A stretch of 64,000 nt of DNA from Myxococcus sp. RHSTA-1-4 (GCF_020037125.1 NZ_JAIQDG010000027.1:62001-126000), one strand, 5' to 3'; shown: positions 1 to 9,066, numbered from the stretch's first letter. Numbers and translations: made by a program. Notes: generated by a model from the sequence alone, not told the origin.

Positions 1-179
1 ACCGTCACGGCGCCGGCCCTCAGGTCTCCGAGCTGCGCTCCCAGCGGGAGCCCGGGCCCGGGACGCGGCGCGGGCGTGCGGCGGGTCGTCGTGGCCGGGG
101 CGGCGCAGCCGGCGGCTGCGAGCATGAGCCCCTGGATGACGGTGCGGCGGGGAAGGACGGGCATGGCGTGGGCCTCCAT
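1..179 (-). CDS. PhoD-like alkaline phosphatase/phosphodiesterase, 5' end only
   Basis: This open frame starts with ATG at 179 and runs off the left edge, so only about 59 residues are visible. They show a twin-arginine motif (PRRTVIQG), a hydrophobic stretch, a lipobox-like AAAGCAA, a proline-rich linker, and then GAQLGDLRAGAVTV. That last segment matches the start of the PhoD phosphatase N-terminal domain, usually written G-Q-S-G-D followed by VLW. A Tat-exported, lipid-anchored phosphatase is typical of this family. A second in-frame ATG lies at 164. The catalytic core is outside the window, so the family call is an inference from the N-terminus alone. Confidence 0.5.
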   Translation of the reverse strand, partial: MEAHAMPVLPRRTVIQGLMLAAAGCAAPATTTRRTPAPRPGPGLPLGAQLGDLRAGAVT

Positions 180-419
180 TCGCGGGGAGCGCAAGTTAGC
201 AGTGACACGGTGGGTGGGCGTGCCGAACACACCGGGGGCGCGGACGGGCCGGGAGACCGGGGCGGCAGGCGTCCGTGGCGAGCGGCGGCAGCCAGGCGAC
301 TTCGGGTATGCTCCCGGCACCATCAGGACCCGTGAGGGAGGGTCCGCTGGATGCTCTCACTGGCAGTTCAAGACCGGGCCGGGGTCGACGCCCCCGGGCC
401 CCGCGCGAAAGGTTCACAC
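180..419. other. Intergenic region between divergent genes
   Basis: About 240 bases separate the PhoD-like start from the TPR lipoprotein start. Open frames here are short and have no coding bias or recognisable product. The region presumably holds both promoters, but I could not pick out a convincing -35/-10 pair. An AAAGG ribosome-binding site sits just before 420. Confidence 0.4.
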
Positions 420-1217
420 ATGAAGCGACTGGGAAGGGTCGGTCTGGTGCTCGGAGTTCTCGCCCTGGGTGGCACCGTCGGCTGTAAGGACGAGAAGCAG
501 GAGGCCGCCAAGGCCCACCGCATCAAGGGCAGCGACCACATGAGCAAGAAGGAGTGGAAGGAGGCGGCCGCCGCGTACGCCCTTTCGCTCGAGGCCGACC
601 CCAAGCAGGAGAAGGTCTGGGAGAAGAAGGCCTTCGCTCACATGCAGATCGGCGAGATGGACGAGGCCTCCAAGTCCGTCATGAAGATCATGGAGATGAA
701 GACCACGCCGGCGGAGAAGGCGGAGCTCTACCGGACGCTGGCCAGCATGTACATGAACAGCAGCACCGAGGAGGCCGAGAAGTACTTCAACGAGGCGCTG
801 AAGCTCGAGCCGAAGGACGAGGCGTCCCTGGGCTGGATTGCCGAGATCTACGCGCAGCGCGGCGGCGCGCGCTCCATGTCGGCCCCCATCGTCAAGGCCG
901 ACCTGGAGAAGTCGCTCAGCTATTACGACCAGGTGCTGGCCATCAACGTCAACTCCGCCAACACGTACCTCAACAAGCGCGTGGTGATGGGCCGCCTCAT
1001 GGAGTACGAGCGGCAGCAGAAGGAGATGGCGCTGGCGGAGGCCGCGGAGAACGCCAAGGACAAGACCATCGTCGACGAGGCCAACGCCCGCGCCGAGGAG
1101 CACCAGAAGCGCATCGACGAGTACCAGGCGCAGTTCGCCGAGATGACCAAGAAGTTCAGCGAGGCGCAGAAGGCCGCCAAGGCCGGCGCCGGCGCGCAGG
1201 CGACGAACAAGCCGTAG
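420..1217 (+). CDS. TPR-repeat lipoprotein
   Basis: This is a 265-residue exported protein. Its N-terminus has a basic start (MKRLGR), a hydrophobic core and a lipobox-like GTVGC, so Cys22 is the likely lipidation site. Residues about 35-170 hold several TPR-like helical pairs with typical small and aromatic positions, such as DEASLGWIAEIYAQ and KVWEKKAFAHMQIG. The C-terminal 70 residues are highly charged and predicted to be coiled coil (KEMALAEAAENAKDK and following). TPR lipoproteins of this kind usually act as scaffolds in the cell envelope, and no specific partner is evident here. ATG at 420 is preferred over the upstream start at 351, because it follows an AAAGG site and gives a clean signal peptide. 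A terminator-like hairpin follows. Confidence 0.75.
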   Translation: MKRLGRVGLVLGVLALGGTVGCKDEKQEAAKAHRIKGSDHMSKKEWKEAAAAYALSLEADPKQEKVWEKKAFAHMQIGEMDEASKSVMKIMEMKTTPAEKAELYRTLASMYMNSSTEEAEKYFNEALKLEPKDEASLGWIAEIYAQRGGARSMSAPIVKADLEKSLSYYDQVLAINVNSANTYLNKRVVMGRLMEYERQQKEMALAEAAENAKDKTIVDEANARAEEHQKRIDEYQAQFAEMTKKFSEAQKAAKAGAGAQATNKP

Positions 1218-1240
1218 GCGTCACGCCACTCGCAGCACGC

Positions 1241-1282
1241 AAGGGCCTGGGACCGCGAGCCGGTGCCGGGCCCTTCGCGTTT
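1241..1282 (+). terminator. Terminator-like hairpin after the TPR lipoprotein gene
   Basis: AAGGGCC at 1241-1247 pairs with GGCCCTT at 1269-1275. An inner ACCG/CGGT stem lies between them, and CGCGTTT follows. It lies 24 bases after the stop codon. The T-run is short, as is common in very GC-rich genomes. Confidence 0.45.
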
Positions 1283-1406
1283 CCGGTGTCCCTCACCTAC
1301 CTCCAGGTGAGTGTCCACTCATCGAGGCTCGCGGAATTCTTCCTGCCCTCCCCACCGCGCGCGGCCTACTCTTCGCGCTTCAACAACCTCGCAGGGAGAT
1401 GGGTGT

Positions 1407-2519
1407 ATGGACATCCGAGCAGCGGTGGCGGTCGCGGCGGGCAAGCCCTTGAGCATCGAGACGGTGCACCTCGAAGGTCCGAAGGCGGGCGAGGTGCTCG
1501 TCGAGCTGAAGGCCACCGGCATCTGCCACACGGATGAGTTCACGCTGTCGGGGGCGGACCCGGAAGGACTGTTCCCCGCCATCCTCGGCCACGAGGGCGC
1601 GGGCATCATCGTGGACGTGGGCCCCGGCGTGACGTCGGTGAAGAAGGGAGACCACGTCATCCCGCTGTACACGCCCGAGTGCCGCCAGTGTAAGTCCTGC
1701 CTGTCTCGCAAGACGAACCTGTGTACGGCCATCCGCGCCACGCAGGGCAAGGGGCTGATGCCGGACGGCACCAGCCGCTTCCGCCTGGGCAAGGAGCGGG
1801 TCCACCACTACATGGGCACGTCCACCTTCGCGCAGTACACGGTGCTGCCGGAGATCGCCGTGGCGAAGATTCGCGAGGACGCCCCGTTCGACAAGGTCTG
1901 CTACATCGGCTGCGGCGTGACGACGGGCATCGGCGCCGTGGTCTACACCGCGAAGGTGGAGCCGGGAGCCAAGGTGGTGGTGTTCGGCCTGGGCGGCATC
2001 GGGTTGAACGTGGTGCAGGCGGCTCGCATGGTGGGCGCGGACCAGATTGTCGGCGTGGACATCAACCCCGCGCGCAAGGCCATGGCGGAGAAGTTCGGCC
2101 TCACCCACTTCGTCAACCCGAAGGAGGTGGAGGGCGACCTGGTGCCGTACCTCGTCAACCTGACGGGCGGCGGCGCGGACTACAGCTTCGAGTGCATCGG
2201 CAACGTGAAGACGATGCGGCAGGCGCTGGAGTGCTGCCACCGGGGCTGGGGCGAGAGCATCATCATCGGCGTGGCCGGCGCGGGGCAGGAGATCAGCACC
2301 CGGCCGTTCCAGCTCGTCACCGGGCGCGTGTGGAAGGGCAGCGCCTTCGGCGGCGCGCGCGGCCGCACGGACGTGCCGAAGATCGTCGACTGGTACATGG
2401 AGGGGAAGATCAACGTCGACGACCTCATCACCCACACCCTGGCGCTGGAGGACATCAACAAGGGCTTCGACCTGATGCACCGGGGCGAGTCCATCCGCAG
2501 CGTGGTGAAGTACTCATGA
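1407..2519 (+). CDS. frmA: S-(hydroxymethyl)glutathione dehydrogenase (class III alcohol dehydrogenase)
   Basis: This 370-residue zinc alcohol dehydrogenase oxidises S-hydroxymethylglutathione, the spontaneous formaldehyde-glutathione adduct, to S-formylglutathione with NAD. The catalytic zinc site is visible as GICHTDEF near residue 40 and GHEGAG near 61. The structural zinc loop has four cysteines (ECRQCKSCLSRKTNLC), and the Rossmann glycines are GLGGIG. Length matches the class III family. ATG at 1407 was chosen because MDIRAAVA aligns with family starts and a GGGAGA-type site precedes it. The stop overlaps the start of the esterase gene as ATGA, so the two are translationally coupled and form a two-step formaldehyde detoxification unit. 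No FrmR repressor gene is nearby. Confidence 0.93.
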   Translation: MDIRAAVAVAAGKPLSIETVHLEGPKAGEVLVELKATGICHTDEFTLSGADPEGLFPAILGHEGAGIIVDVGPGVTSVKKGDHVIPLYTPECRQCKSCLSRKTNLCTAIRATQGKGLMPDGTSRFRLGKERVHHYMGTSTFAQYTVLPEIAVAKIREDAPFDKVCYIGCGVTTGIGAVVYTAKVEPGAKVVVFGLGGIGLNVVQAARMVGADQIVGVDINPARKAMAEKFGLTHFVNPKEVEGDLVPYLVNLTGGGADYSFECIGNVKTMRQALECCHRGWGESIIIGVAGAGQEISTRPFQLVTGRVWKGSAFGGARGRTDVPKIVDWYMEGKINVDDLITHTLALEDINKGFDLMHRGESIRSVVKYS

Positions 2520-3367
2520 CGGCCGCCCCCACCCTGCTGAGCGAGCACCGCTGCTTCGGCGGCACCGTGGGCTTCTACCGCCACGCCTCCGAGGCGTGCG
2601 GCGGCGACATGCGCTTCGGCGTCTACGTCCCGCCGCAGGCCCGCGAGCGGAAGGTGCCCGTGCTGTACTACCTCGCCGGCCTCACGTGCACGGAGGACAC
2701 CTTCCTCATCAAGGGCGGCGCGCAGCGCATGGCCGCGGAGCTGGGGCTGATGCTGGTGGCTCCGGACACCAGCCCTCGCGGCGCGGGCTTCCCCGGCGAG
2801 GACGCGTCCTGGGACTTCGGCGTGGGCGCGGGCTTCTACCTGGATGCCACGGTGGCACCGTGGTCCTCGCGCTACCGCATGGGCACGTACGTCACGAAGG
2901 AACTGCCGGCGCTCATCGCCGCGCACTTCCCCGCCCGGGCGGACCGCGAGGGCATCTTCGGGCACTCCATGGGCGGGCATGGCGCGCTGGTGTGCGCGCT
3001 GCGGCAGCCCGGGCGCTACCGCTCCGTCTCCGCCTTCGCGCCCATCGCCGCGCCCATGCGCGTGCCGTGGGGACAGAAGGCGTTCCGGGGCTACCTGGGC
3101 GAGGACACGGAGGCGTGGCGCCAGTACGACACCACCGAGTTGCTGCGCGCCTCGAAGACGCGCCTGCCTCCGCTGCTGGTGGACCAGGGGACGGGTGACA
3201 AGTTCCTCCAGGAGCAGCTCAAGCCGGAGTTGCTGCGGGAAGCCTGCGAGGCGGTGGGCCAGCCGCTCGAGCTGCGCATCCACGAGGGGTACGACCACGG
3301 CTACTACTTCGTCTCCACCTTCATGGAGGACCACCTGCGCCACCATGCGGCGGCGCTGAACGCATAG
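2516..3367 (+). CDS. fghA: S-formylglutathione hydrolase
   Basis: This 283-residue alpha/beta hydrolase of the esterase D family cleaves S-formylglutathione to formate and glutathione, which completes formaldehyde detoxification after FrmA. The nucleophile elbow GHSMGG is near residue 149. Family signatures LAGLTCTEDTF and PDTSPRG are present, and the late His lies in YDHGYYF. The start codon overlaps the frmA stop by four bases (ATGA). Length is normal for the family. Reading the two genes as one operon is direct from the overlap. Confidence 0.93.
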   Translation: MTAAPTLLSEHRCFGGTVGFYRHASEACGGDMRFGVYVPPQARERKVPVLYYLAGLTCTEDTFLIKGGAQRMAAELGLMLVAPDTSPRGAGFPGEDASWDFGVGAGFYLDATVAPWSSRYRMGTYVTKELPALIAAHFPARADREGIFGHSMGGHGALVCALRQPGRYRSVSAFAPIAAPMRVPWGQKAFRGYLGEDTEAWRQYDTTELLRASKTRLPPLLVDQGTGDKFLQEQLKPELLREACEAVGQPLELRIHEGYDHGYYFVSTFMEDHLRHHAAALNA

Positions 3368-3435
3368 GCGGGTTGGCCTCAGGTCCGATGAGGATACGCG
3401 GAGCGCGGCCGAGGTGCCGCGCTGCTCGTCTTCGG

Positions 3436-3654
3436 CTACCGGCGCCGGCGGCCACCTCCGAAGAGCGCCAGCAGCACGCCGCCCGCGAGCGCCGCGGCTC
3501 CGCCCGCGACGTACATCGTGTTCTCCTCGGTGTGGCGGCCGGTGACGACCTGCATGGCACGCTCCGAGAGGGACTCCCTCGCGCGCAGCCCCGTCCACAA
3601 CACGATGCCTCCCGCGACGGCGAGCATCACTCCCACGAGCCGGACGACTCCCAC
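3436..3654 (-). CDS. Small DUF3185-type membrane protein
   Basis: This protein of about 72 residues has two hydrophobic helices (VGVMLAVAGGIVLWTG and VAGGAAALAGGVLLALFG) separated by a polar loop, and ends in arginines. This pattern resembles the DUF3185 family of tiny bacterial inner-membrane proteins of unknown function. The start is taken as GTG at 3654 because AAGGAGG lies directly upstream. A longer reading back to 3903 would add low-complexity residues without family support. It converges with fghA. Confidence 0.55.
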   Translation of the reverse strand: MGVVRLVGVMLAVAGGIVLWTGLRARESLSERAMQVVTGRHTEENTMYVAGGAAALAGGVLLALFGGGRRRR

Positions 3655-3939
3655 GTTGCCTCCTTGCGGTTCGCGGAGAGCATACCCGCTCCGCGCCATG
3701 GCGCGGGGGGGACCGTTGGACTGACGGCGCCTCGGCGGCTGGAGCGGAAAACCCGGCACCGCCGCGCCTTGCCAGCGCGGAACGTTCCATTCCGGCGCGG
3801 CCGGATGGCGGTGGGCAAGGGGCACCTTTCGCGGTGGCCGGAATGGAGGCTCCGTTCCGGCATGGCCCAGGGTGGCGGGCGCGGGGCACCCATCCCTCTC
3901 CACCTGAAAGAGGAAGCGGGTGCCCCGTGGCTGCGGGAC

Positions 3940-6900
3940 TCAGCGCTTCCGGCCCGTCGACGTCCTGGTCCGCGTCCCGGCCCCGGGGGCGCGGGACTTC
4001 GGGGGCTTCCTGGCACTGGCCTTCGTCGTCTTCCTGGCCTTGGCCTTCGTCGCCTTCGCCTTCGCCTTCGCGACCTTGGCCTTGCCCGTCTTCTTCGCGG
4101 CCCTGGCCGTGGCCTTCTTGCGCGGAGCCGCGCTCTTCTTTTTCGCCGCGGCCTTCCGCTTCGCCGCCTTGCGCGTGGCCCTCCGCGACGGCCCAGGCCC
4201 GCCCTCCTCGCGTATGGCGGGGGCCGGCTCGGCCGCGGTGCTCACCTGCTCGGGCACGGTGGGCATAGCCTCGGCGGCAACGTGAGGCACTCGCTCCTGT
4301 GGCCTCGGCTCCGGCGTGACGGCCACGGGCTCCGGCACCGCACGCTCCGCGGGAATCTCGGGCCTCGCCTCGGGTGCGAAAGCCCGCGCCTCGGGAGCCT
4401 CGGGCTTCTGCTCGGACGGAGCGAATGCCCGCTCCTCGGCGGGCTCAGGCCTCGGCCGGGGCGCGGGGAACCTGGGGCCCTCGGGCCGGCTCGGCCCGGA
4501 CCTCGGAGGATGGGCGGCGCCACGGACTTCCGCCCTGCCCCGCTTGCCCTGCGCGGCCAGCGCCCGGATGCGGTCGAACCCGGGATGGGGAGACCGGGCG
4601 GCCTCTCCGCCCTCGGCCGGCCCGCCCGCGGCCTCCCACGGCGCCGGAGCGCGTGTCACCGGCTCCGGCACCTGGACTGCCGGCTGGCGCTCCTCGCGCT
4701 CCGCCGCGGGGAACGGCGGCGGCTCGGGCCGCACGAACATCCGGCGCTTCGGGCCCTTGCCCGCGCCCTGGACCGGACCGGGCCTTCGCAGCTCCTCCTG
4801 CCACGGGCGCTGGAACCGGGTGCCGGCCCGGGCCGGAGCCGCTTCCTCGCGCCGGCCGTCGCGAACGAAGCGCCCACGCGGGGCCTCCCGCACGAACTCC
4901 CTCGGACCACCCGCCGCGGCGGCCTCGCGCTCGCGGCGTCCGGGACGTCCCGCCCGCTCACGGCCAGGCCCACGAGGCGCCTCCGCCTCCCAGGCCCGGC
5001 GGCGGTGTGGCGCGCCCATCTCGGCGCGGGACAGCGGCGCCTCGCCGTCGAACTGGAGCGCCTCGAAGTCCATCTTCCGCGCCGTGACGTTCACCGACGC
5101 CAGCCGCACGCGCAGCCTCTGTCCCACGCGCACGCGGCGCCCGTTCGCGTACACCAGCGCGTGCGTCAGCTTGTCCAGCTTCCCGCCCGGGCCGAGCGTC
5201 TCCGCCTTCACCAGCCCTTCCACGTGCTCCTCGTCCAGCTCGACGAAGAAGCCGAAGTCGGTGATGGCCGCCACCGTCGCGGCGAACTCCTCGCCCACGC
5301 GGTCCTTCATCAGCAGGCACGCGTAGAAGGACACCACCTCGCGCTCCACCTGCATGGCCGCGCGCTCGCGCTCGGAGCTCTGCATGGCCATGTCCTCGAG
5401 CTGCGCCTCCTCGCGCTCCAGCATCGCTTCCGAGGGTTTCTTCCCGTGCCGCGCCCAGTGCGCCTTCAGCAGCCGGTGCACCAGCAGGTCCGGGTAGCGG
5501 CGAATCGGCGAGGTGAAGTGCAGGTAGTGCTCCGCCGCCAGGCCGTAGTGCCCCACGCGCGACGCCGTGTAGACGGCCTGCATCATCGAGCGCAGCAGGA
5601 GCTGGTTCAGCGCCCGCTGCTCCGGGTGGCCGGAGAGCTGGGAGATGAACGCATCCAGCTCCTTCGACGGCACGCCGTCCTCGAAGCGCAGCTTGAAGCC
5701 ATACGCCTCCGCCAGCGCGGCGAAGGTGGCCAGCTTCTCCGGGTCCGGCTCTCCGTGGAACCGGTACACCGTGGGCAGGCCCTCGTCCTGGAAGAAGCGG
5801 GCCACCGCCTCGTTGGCGGCGAGCATGCACTCTTCAATCAGCCGGTGGCTGTCCTTGCGCTCGTGCTTCTCCATGCGCTCGGGCAGGCCGTCCTTGCCCA
5901 GCACCACCTTGTGCTCGGGCAGGTCGAAGTCGATGGCGCCGCGGTCCTTGCGCATCTTCATCAGCGCGCGCGCCAGCGCCATCAGTTGCTCGAAGTGCGC
6001 CTTGAAGGCGTTGCGGTGCGGCACGTCCTTGCCGTCCAGGACGTCCTGCACCTCGTTGTACGTGCACCGCGCGGCGCTGCGCATCACCGCCGGGTACAGC
6101 GCGTACGAGCGCCGCTGGCCGTGGCGGTCGAACGTCATGTCCGCCACCATGCACAGCCGGTCCTCTTCCGGCCGCAGCGAGCAGATGCCGTTGCTCAGCC
6201 GCTCCGGGAGCATGGGCAGCACCCGGTTCGGCAGGTACACGGACGTGGCCCGCCGCAGCGCCTCGGTGTCGAGCGCGCTGCCCCGGCGCACGTAATGGGA
6301 CACGTCGGCGATGGCCACCACCAGCCGCCACCCGTCCCCCTGGGACTCCGCGTAGACGGCGTCGTCGAAGTCGCGTGCGTCCTCGCCGTCGATGGTGATG
6401 AGCGGCATGGAGCGCAGGTCGCGCCGCCCTTCGCCGCGCGCCTCCTCCTCCGTCACCGTCACCGCGTAGCGGTCCGCCTCGTCCATGGCCTCCGGAGGGA
6501 ACTCGTCGGAGAAGCCCTGGGAGAACGCGGTGCCCAGCACCTCGGCGCTCGGCTCACCGGGCTTGCCGAGCGAGCCGGCCACCTCGCCGAACAGCCCCCG
6601 GTCCGGGTCCAGCAGGTGGGCGCCCACGCCCAGCCGCACCTTCACCAGGTCGCCTTCCTGCGCCATCTGGGTGAAGGGCACGCGGATGGGGCCCGGCAGG
6701 CTCGTGTCCGTGGGGTACACCAGCGCGTGGCGGCCCTGCTCCACGTAGGTGCCCACCGCCAATTCGCGCCGGCGGTCCACCACCCGCACCAGCCGGCCCT
6801 CGTAGCGTCCGGGCCGCCCGGATACCTCCACCACCACCCGGTCATTGTCGAGCGCCCGCTGCGCCTCGCCCGGGGGCAGGAAGATGTTCTCCCCCTCGCC

Positions 6901-7488
6901 CGCCAGCGGGTGCACGAAGCCGTAGCCATCTCGGTGCACGTGGAGGGTGCCTTCCACCGTGTTCAGCGCGTCGCCCGCGAAGCCGCCACCGCGGCGCCCG
7001 AAGCGCTCCTCCGTGCCGCCCCGGCGGAAGTGGCCGCCACCGAACGCCTCCTGGCCACGCGAACCCCGGCGCTCACGCCCGTGGCGCTCCGCACCGGGCC
7101 CGGAGTCCCGCTCCGGGCTCCGGGCCCGGGAGCCCTGCCCCTCGGGAACCCGGGGGCCCCGGCTCCACTCGTGCTCCCGGCCCTGGGGGCCTCGGGACGG
7201 GCGCCGCCACTCGGTCCGGGCCGCCTCGGGAGCCCGCTGCTTCCAGGGGCTCACCGGCCGGCCGGCCGCTTCTCCGCCCCCAAGGCGGGAGGGCGTGGGG
7301 GCCTCCATGGGAAGGAAGCGCTTGCCCTCCTTCACCACATGGCCCTGGCGCACCAGGTCCCTCAGGGCGCGCTTGAGCTCCGTCTGCTGTCCCGGGTGCA
7401 GGCCCGCGAGCCGAAGGAGTTCCTTGATGCCCAGCGGGTGGTCCGCGTCTGCGAGAATCTGTCTGAGTTGGTCTGGAGAGAGGCTCAC
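3940..7488 (-). CDS. rnr: Ribonuclease R with long basic C-terminal extension
   Basis: This 1182-residue protein is a 3'-5' exoribonuclease of the RNB family that degrades structured RNA. The order is as follows. A winged-helix RNase R N-terminal domain occupies about residues 1-60. An Arg/Gly/Glu-rich disordered linker follows to about 170. Cold-shock OB domains come next (HVHRDGYGFVHP near 180). The RNB catalytic domain contains DGEDARDFDDAV near 365, the metal-binding aspartates. An S1 domain (ITDFGFFVELDEEHVEGLV) lies near 730-810. The last 370 residues are disordered, Pro/Glu/Arg-rich, and end in a Lys/Ala tail from about 1103 (KKSAAPRKKATARAAKKTG). Normal RNase R proteins are about 750-830 residues, and a basic tail is known in the family, but this one is far longer. 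The H1-like tail may add RNA or DNA binding. Confidence 0.9.
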   Translation of the reverse strand: MSLSPDQLRQILADADHPLGIKELLRLAGLHPGQQTELKRALRDLVRQGHVVKEGKRFLPMEAPTPSRLGGGEAAGRPVSPWKQRAPEAARTEWRRPSRGPQGREHEWSRGPRVPEGQGSRARSPERDSGPGAERHGRERRGSRGQEAFGGGHFRRGGTEERFGRRGGGFAGDALNTVEGTLHVHRDGYGFVHPLAGEGENIFLPPGEAQRALDNDRVVVEVSGRPGRYEGRLVRVVDRRRELAVGTYVEQGRHALVYPTDTSLPGPIRVPFTQMAQEGDLVKVRLGVGAHLLDPDRGLFGEVAGSLGKPGEPSAEVLGTAFSQGFSDEFPPEAMDEADRYAVTVTEEEARGEGRRDLRSMPLITIDGEDARDFDDAVYAESQGDGWRLVVAIADVSHYVRRGSALDTEALRRATSVYLPNRVLPMLPERLSNGICSLRPEEDRLCMVADMTFDRHGQRRSYALYPAVMRSAARCTYNEVQDVLDGKDVPHRNAFKAHFEQLMALARALMKMRKDRGAIDFDLPEHKVVLGKDGLPERMEKHERKDSHRLIEECMLAANEAVARFFQDEGLPTVYRFHGEPDPEKLATFAALAEAYGFKLRFEDGVPSKELDAFISQLSGHPEQRALNQLLLRSMMQAVYTASRVGHYGLAAEHYLHFTSPIRRYPDLLVHRLLKAHWARHGKKPSEAMLEREEAQLEDMAMQSSERERAAMQVEREVVSFYACLLMKDRVGEEFAATVAAITDFGFFVELDEEHVEGLVKAETLGPGGKLDKLTHALVYANGRRVRVGQRLRVRLASVNVTARKMDFEALQFDGEAPLSRAEMGAPHRRRAWEAEAPRGPGRERAGRPGRREREAAAAGGPREFVREAPRGRFVRDGRREEAAPARAGTRFQRPWQEELRRPGPVQGAGKGPKRRMFVRPEPPPFPAAEREERQPAVQVPEPVTRAPAPWEAAGGPAEGGEAARSPHPGFDRIRALAAQGKRGRAEVRGAAHPPRSGPSRPEGPRFPAPRPRPEPAEERAFAPSEQKPEAPEARAFAPEARPEIPAERAVPEPVAVTPEPRPQERVPHVAAEAMPTVPEQVSTAAEPAPAIREEGGPGPSRRATRKAAKRKAAAKKKSAAPRKKATARAAKKTGKAKVAKAKAKATKAKARKTTKASARKPPKSRAPGAGTRTRTSTGRKR

Positions 7489-7569
7489 GGGTGGGGTCGC
7501 GGCTCGGCCGCTACGGGAACGGGTAAGCCCGGAGCGCCCGGACGGGAACCCCCCGGCGACCGGCCGCTT

Positions 7570-7587
7570 CCCGGAGCCTGCTCCGGG
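7570..7587 (-). terminator. Perfect inverted repeat between two minus-strand genes
   Basis: CCCGGAGC and GCTCCGGG flank a two-base centre in the gap between the end of the chagasin-like gene (7597) and the start of rnr (7488). It could be a weak terminator or an operator. There is no T-run. Confidence 0.3.
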
Positions 7588-7596
7588 CGGCGACCC

Positions 7597-8949
7597 TCAG
7601 GGCTTGACCGTGACGTTGATCTTGAAGGAGCGGTCCACCTGGCTGGGCGAGAAGGCCTTGGCCAGGAAGAACTCCACCTCGAAAGTGCCCGGGTTCCTGG
7701 GCGTGAAGAAGAACTCGCGGGTGGCCGGCCCACCGTTGGGTCCGGGCTCGAAGTTGGCCTCGCGCAGGCCCACGCGCTTGGCCACCGTGGGCTCGATGGC
7801 CCAGGTGAAGCCGGGCTGCTCCGGCAGCCGCACGGTGAGCCCATGGTTGAGCTTCACGTCCACGGACGTGGGCACCTCGCCCTCGATGTGGACCAGCTCC
7901 ATCTCGTCGCGGGACACGGCGCGGGCCTCGGACGGACGCGGCTCCACGTTCTCCGCGGCAATCCTTCCGCCCCAGCCGGACGTCTTGTCCACCACGCCCA
8001 TCACCTGGAGCGTGTGGCCCACGTGCTTGCGCAGGGCCTTGCCGGCGGCCTTGCCCTCGACGATGAACGAGACCTGCTGGCGGGTGCCCCCGTTGGACAC
8101 CACCAGGACGTACTCCTCGCCCGTCATCTCCAGGTTGCCCCGGATGCCGGCGAAGCCCTTGATGCCCGCGCCCATGCCGGCCGCCGTCACCATGGAGACC
8201 TCGCCGGGTGACAGGTAGCGCAGCCGGGGCTCCGTGTCCGCGGGCGGAGCCTCCACCACCTCGGCCTCCGGCTTCTTCGCCGAGTACTTGCGCACGTCCA
8301 CCACGCCGCCGTGGTTGGTCGTCTTGCGGATCAGCCCGCTGACGGAGACCTTGTGGTCCACGTAGGCCGGGAGGATCTCCTGATCAGGCCCCTGGAGGAG
8401 GAAGGTCAGCTCGCGCTTGTCGCGGCCGACGACCACCAGGTGCGGCAGATCGTTGGTCACCACCAGCCGGCCCTTGAGGCTGCCCTCGCCCATGACGCCG
8501 CGGCCCTCGCCGGCGGTGAGCAGCTGCTCCATCTCGCGCTTGGTGAGCGGCTCACCCGGGGGCGGCAGCTTGGTGGCGCGCGGGCGGGGCTTGTCCACGG
8601 CGGGGGGCGTGTAGCCGGTGCCCGCCTTCGCCGCGCCCTTGGCGGCCGGGGCCGTCTTGGCGGTGGCGGCGGGCTTCGCGGCCGGGGCACCCTTCTTCGC
8701 CGCGGGCGCCTTCGCGGGCGCCTTTTCGGCGGCGGCCTTCTCCGGAGCGGCCTTCTTCGCCGCGCCCTTGGTGCCGCCCTTCGTCACTTCCGCCGCCGCC
8801 TTCACCAGCTTCGTCGCCACTTTCGCCACCCGCTTTGAGGCGTTCTTGATCAGATCCAGCCGGGCGGTGTTGTCCTTCTTCGCAGCGGGCTTTGCGCCAG
8901 CCTTGCCAGCGGGAGTCGTCTTCTTGGCCCCGGACTTGGGCTTGGCCAT
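7597..8949 (-). CDS. Histone H1-like N-terminus joined to a chagasin-like C-terminal domain
   Basis: This 450-residue protein has two very different halves. Residues 1-110 are Lys/Ala/Pro-rich repeats (AKKAAPEKAAAEKAP) like eukaryotic H1 tails and bacterial HU/H1-like proteins. Residues about 130-340 form an unrecognised beta-rich region. The last 110 residues resemble the chagasin/inhibitor I42 fold, with LPEQPGFTWAIEP in place of the NPTTGY loop and NGGPATREFFFTPRNPGTFEVEF matching the Gly-Gly strand region. The RPW loop is not obvious. Chagasin domains inhibit papain-family proteases. There is no signal peptide, so a cytoplasmic or nucleoid location is inferred. AAGGAG lies about nine bases before the ATG, and a good sigma-70 promoter lies at 9038-9066. 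The fold call is tentative. Confidence 0.6.
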   Translation of the reverse strand: MAKPKSGAKKTTPAGKAGAKPAAKKDNTARLDLIKNASKRVAKVATKLVKAAAEVTKGGTKGAAKKAAPEKAAAEKAPAKAPAAKKGAPAAKPAATAKTAPAAKGAAKAGTGYTPPAVDKPRPRATKLPPPGEPLTKREMEQLLTAGEGRGVMGEGSLKGRLVVTNDLPHLVVVGRDKRELTFLLQGPDQEILPAYVDHKVSVSGLIRKTTNHGGVVDVRKYSAKKPEAEVVEAPPADTEPRLRYLSPGEVSMVTAAGMGAGIKGFAGIRGNLEMTGEEYVLVVSNGGTRQQVSFIVEGKAAGKALRKHVGHTLQVMGVVDKTSGWGGRIAAENVEPRPSEARAVSRDEMELVHIEGEVPTSVDVKLNHGLTVRLPEQPGFTWAIEPTVAKRVGLREANFEPGPNGGPATREFFFTPRNPGTFEVEFFLAKAFSPSQVDRSFKINVTVKP

Positions 8950-9037
8950 CGACGCAGTCTCCTTGAGAGTTCCCGTGTCCTTTCAACGGGTTGGCGGGCC
9001 GCCCCGAGGGGGCAGGCAAGCCTCGCGATCACGGTTG

Positions 9038-9066
9038 CTTGTAACGATGATCAGCAGGGCTGTCAA
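9038..9066 (-). promoter_or_regulatory. Sigma-70-type promoter for the H1/chagasin-like gene
   Basis: On the minus strand a perfect TTGACA (9066-9061) is followed after exactly 17 bases by TACAAG (9043-9038), which matches four of six -10 positions. Transcription would start near 9031 and give a leader of about 80 bases. The surrounding DNA is distinctly richer in A/T than the coding regions. Confidence 0.65.

Noticed and set aside
3373..8211. A very long open frame on the plus strand (1612 codons)
   Set aside because: It is the mirror of rnr and the H1/chagasin-like gene on the other strand. High GC leaves few stops, and the translation is low-complexity Arg/Leu/Pro sequence without any domain.
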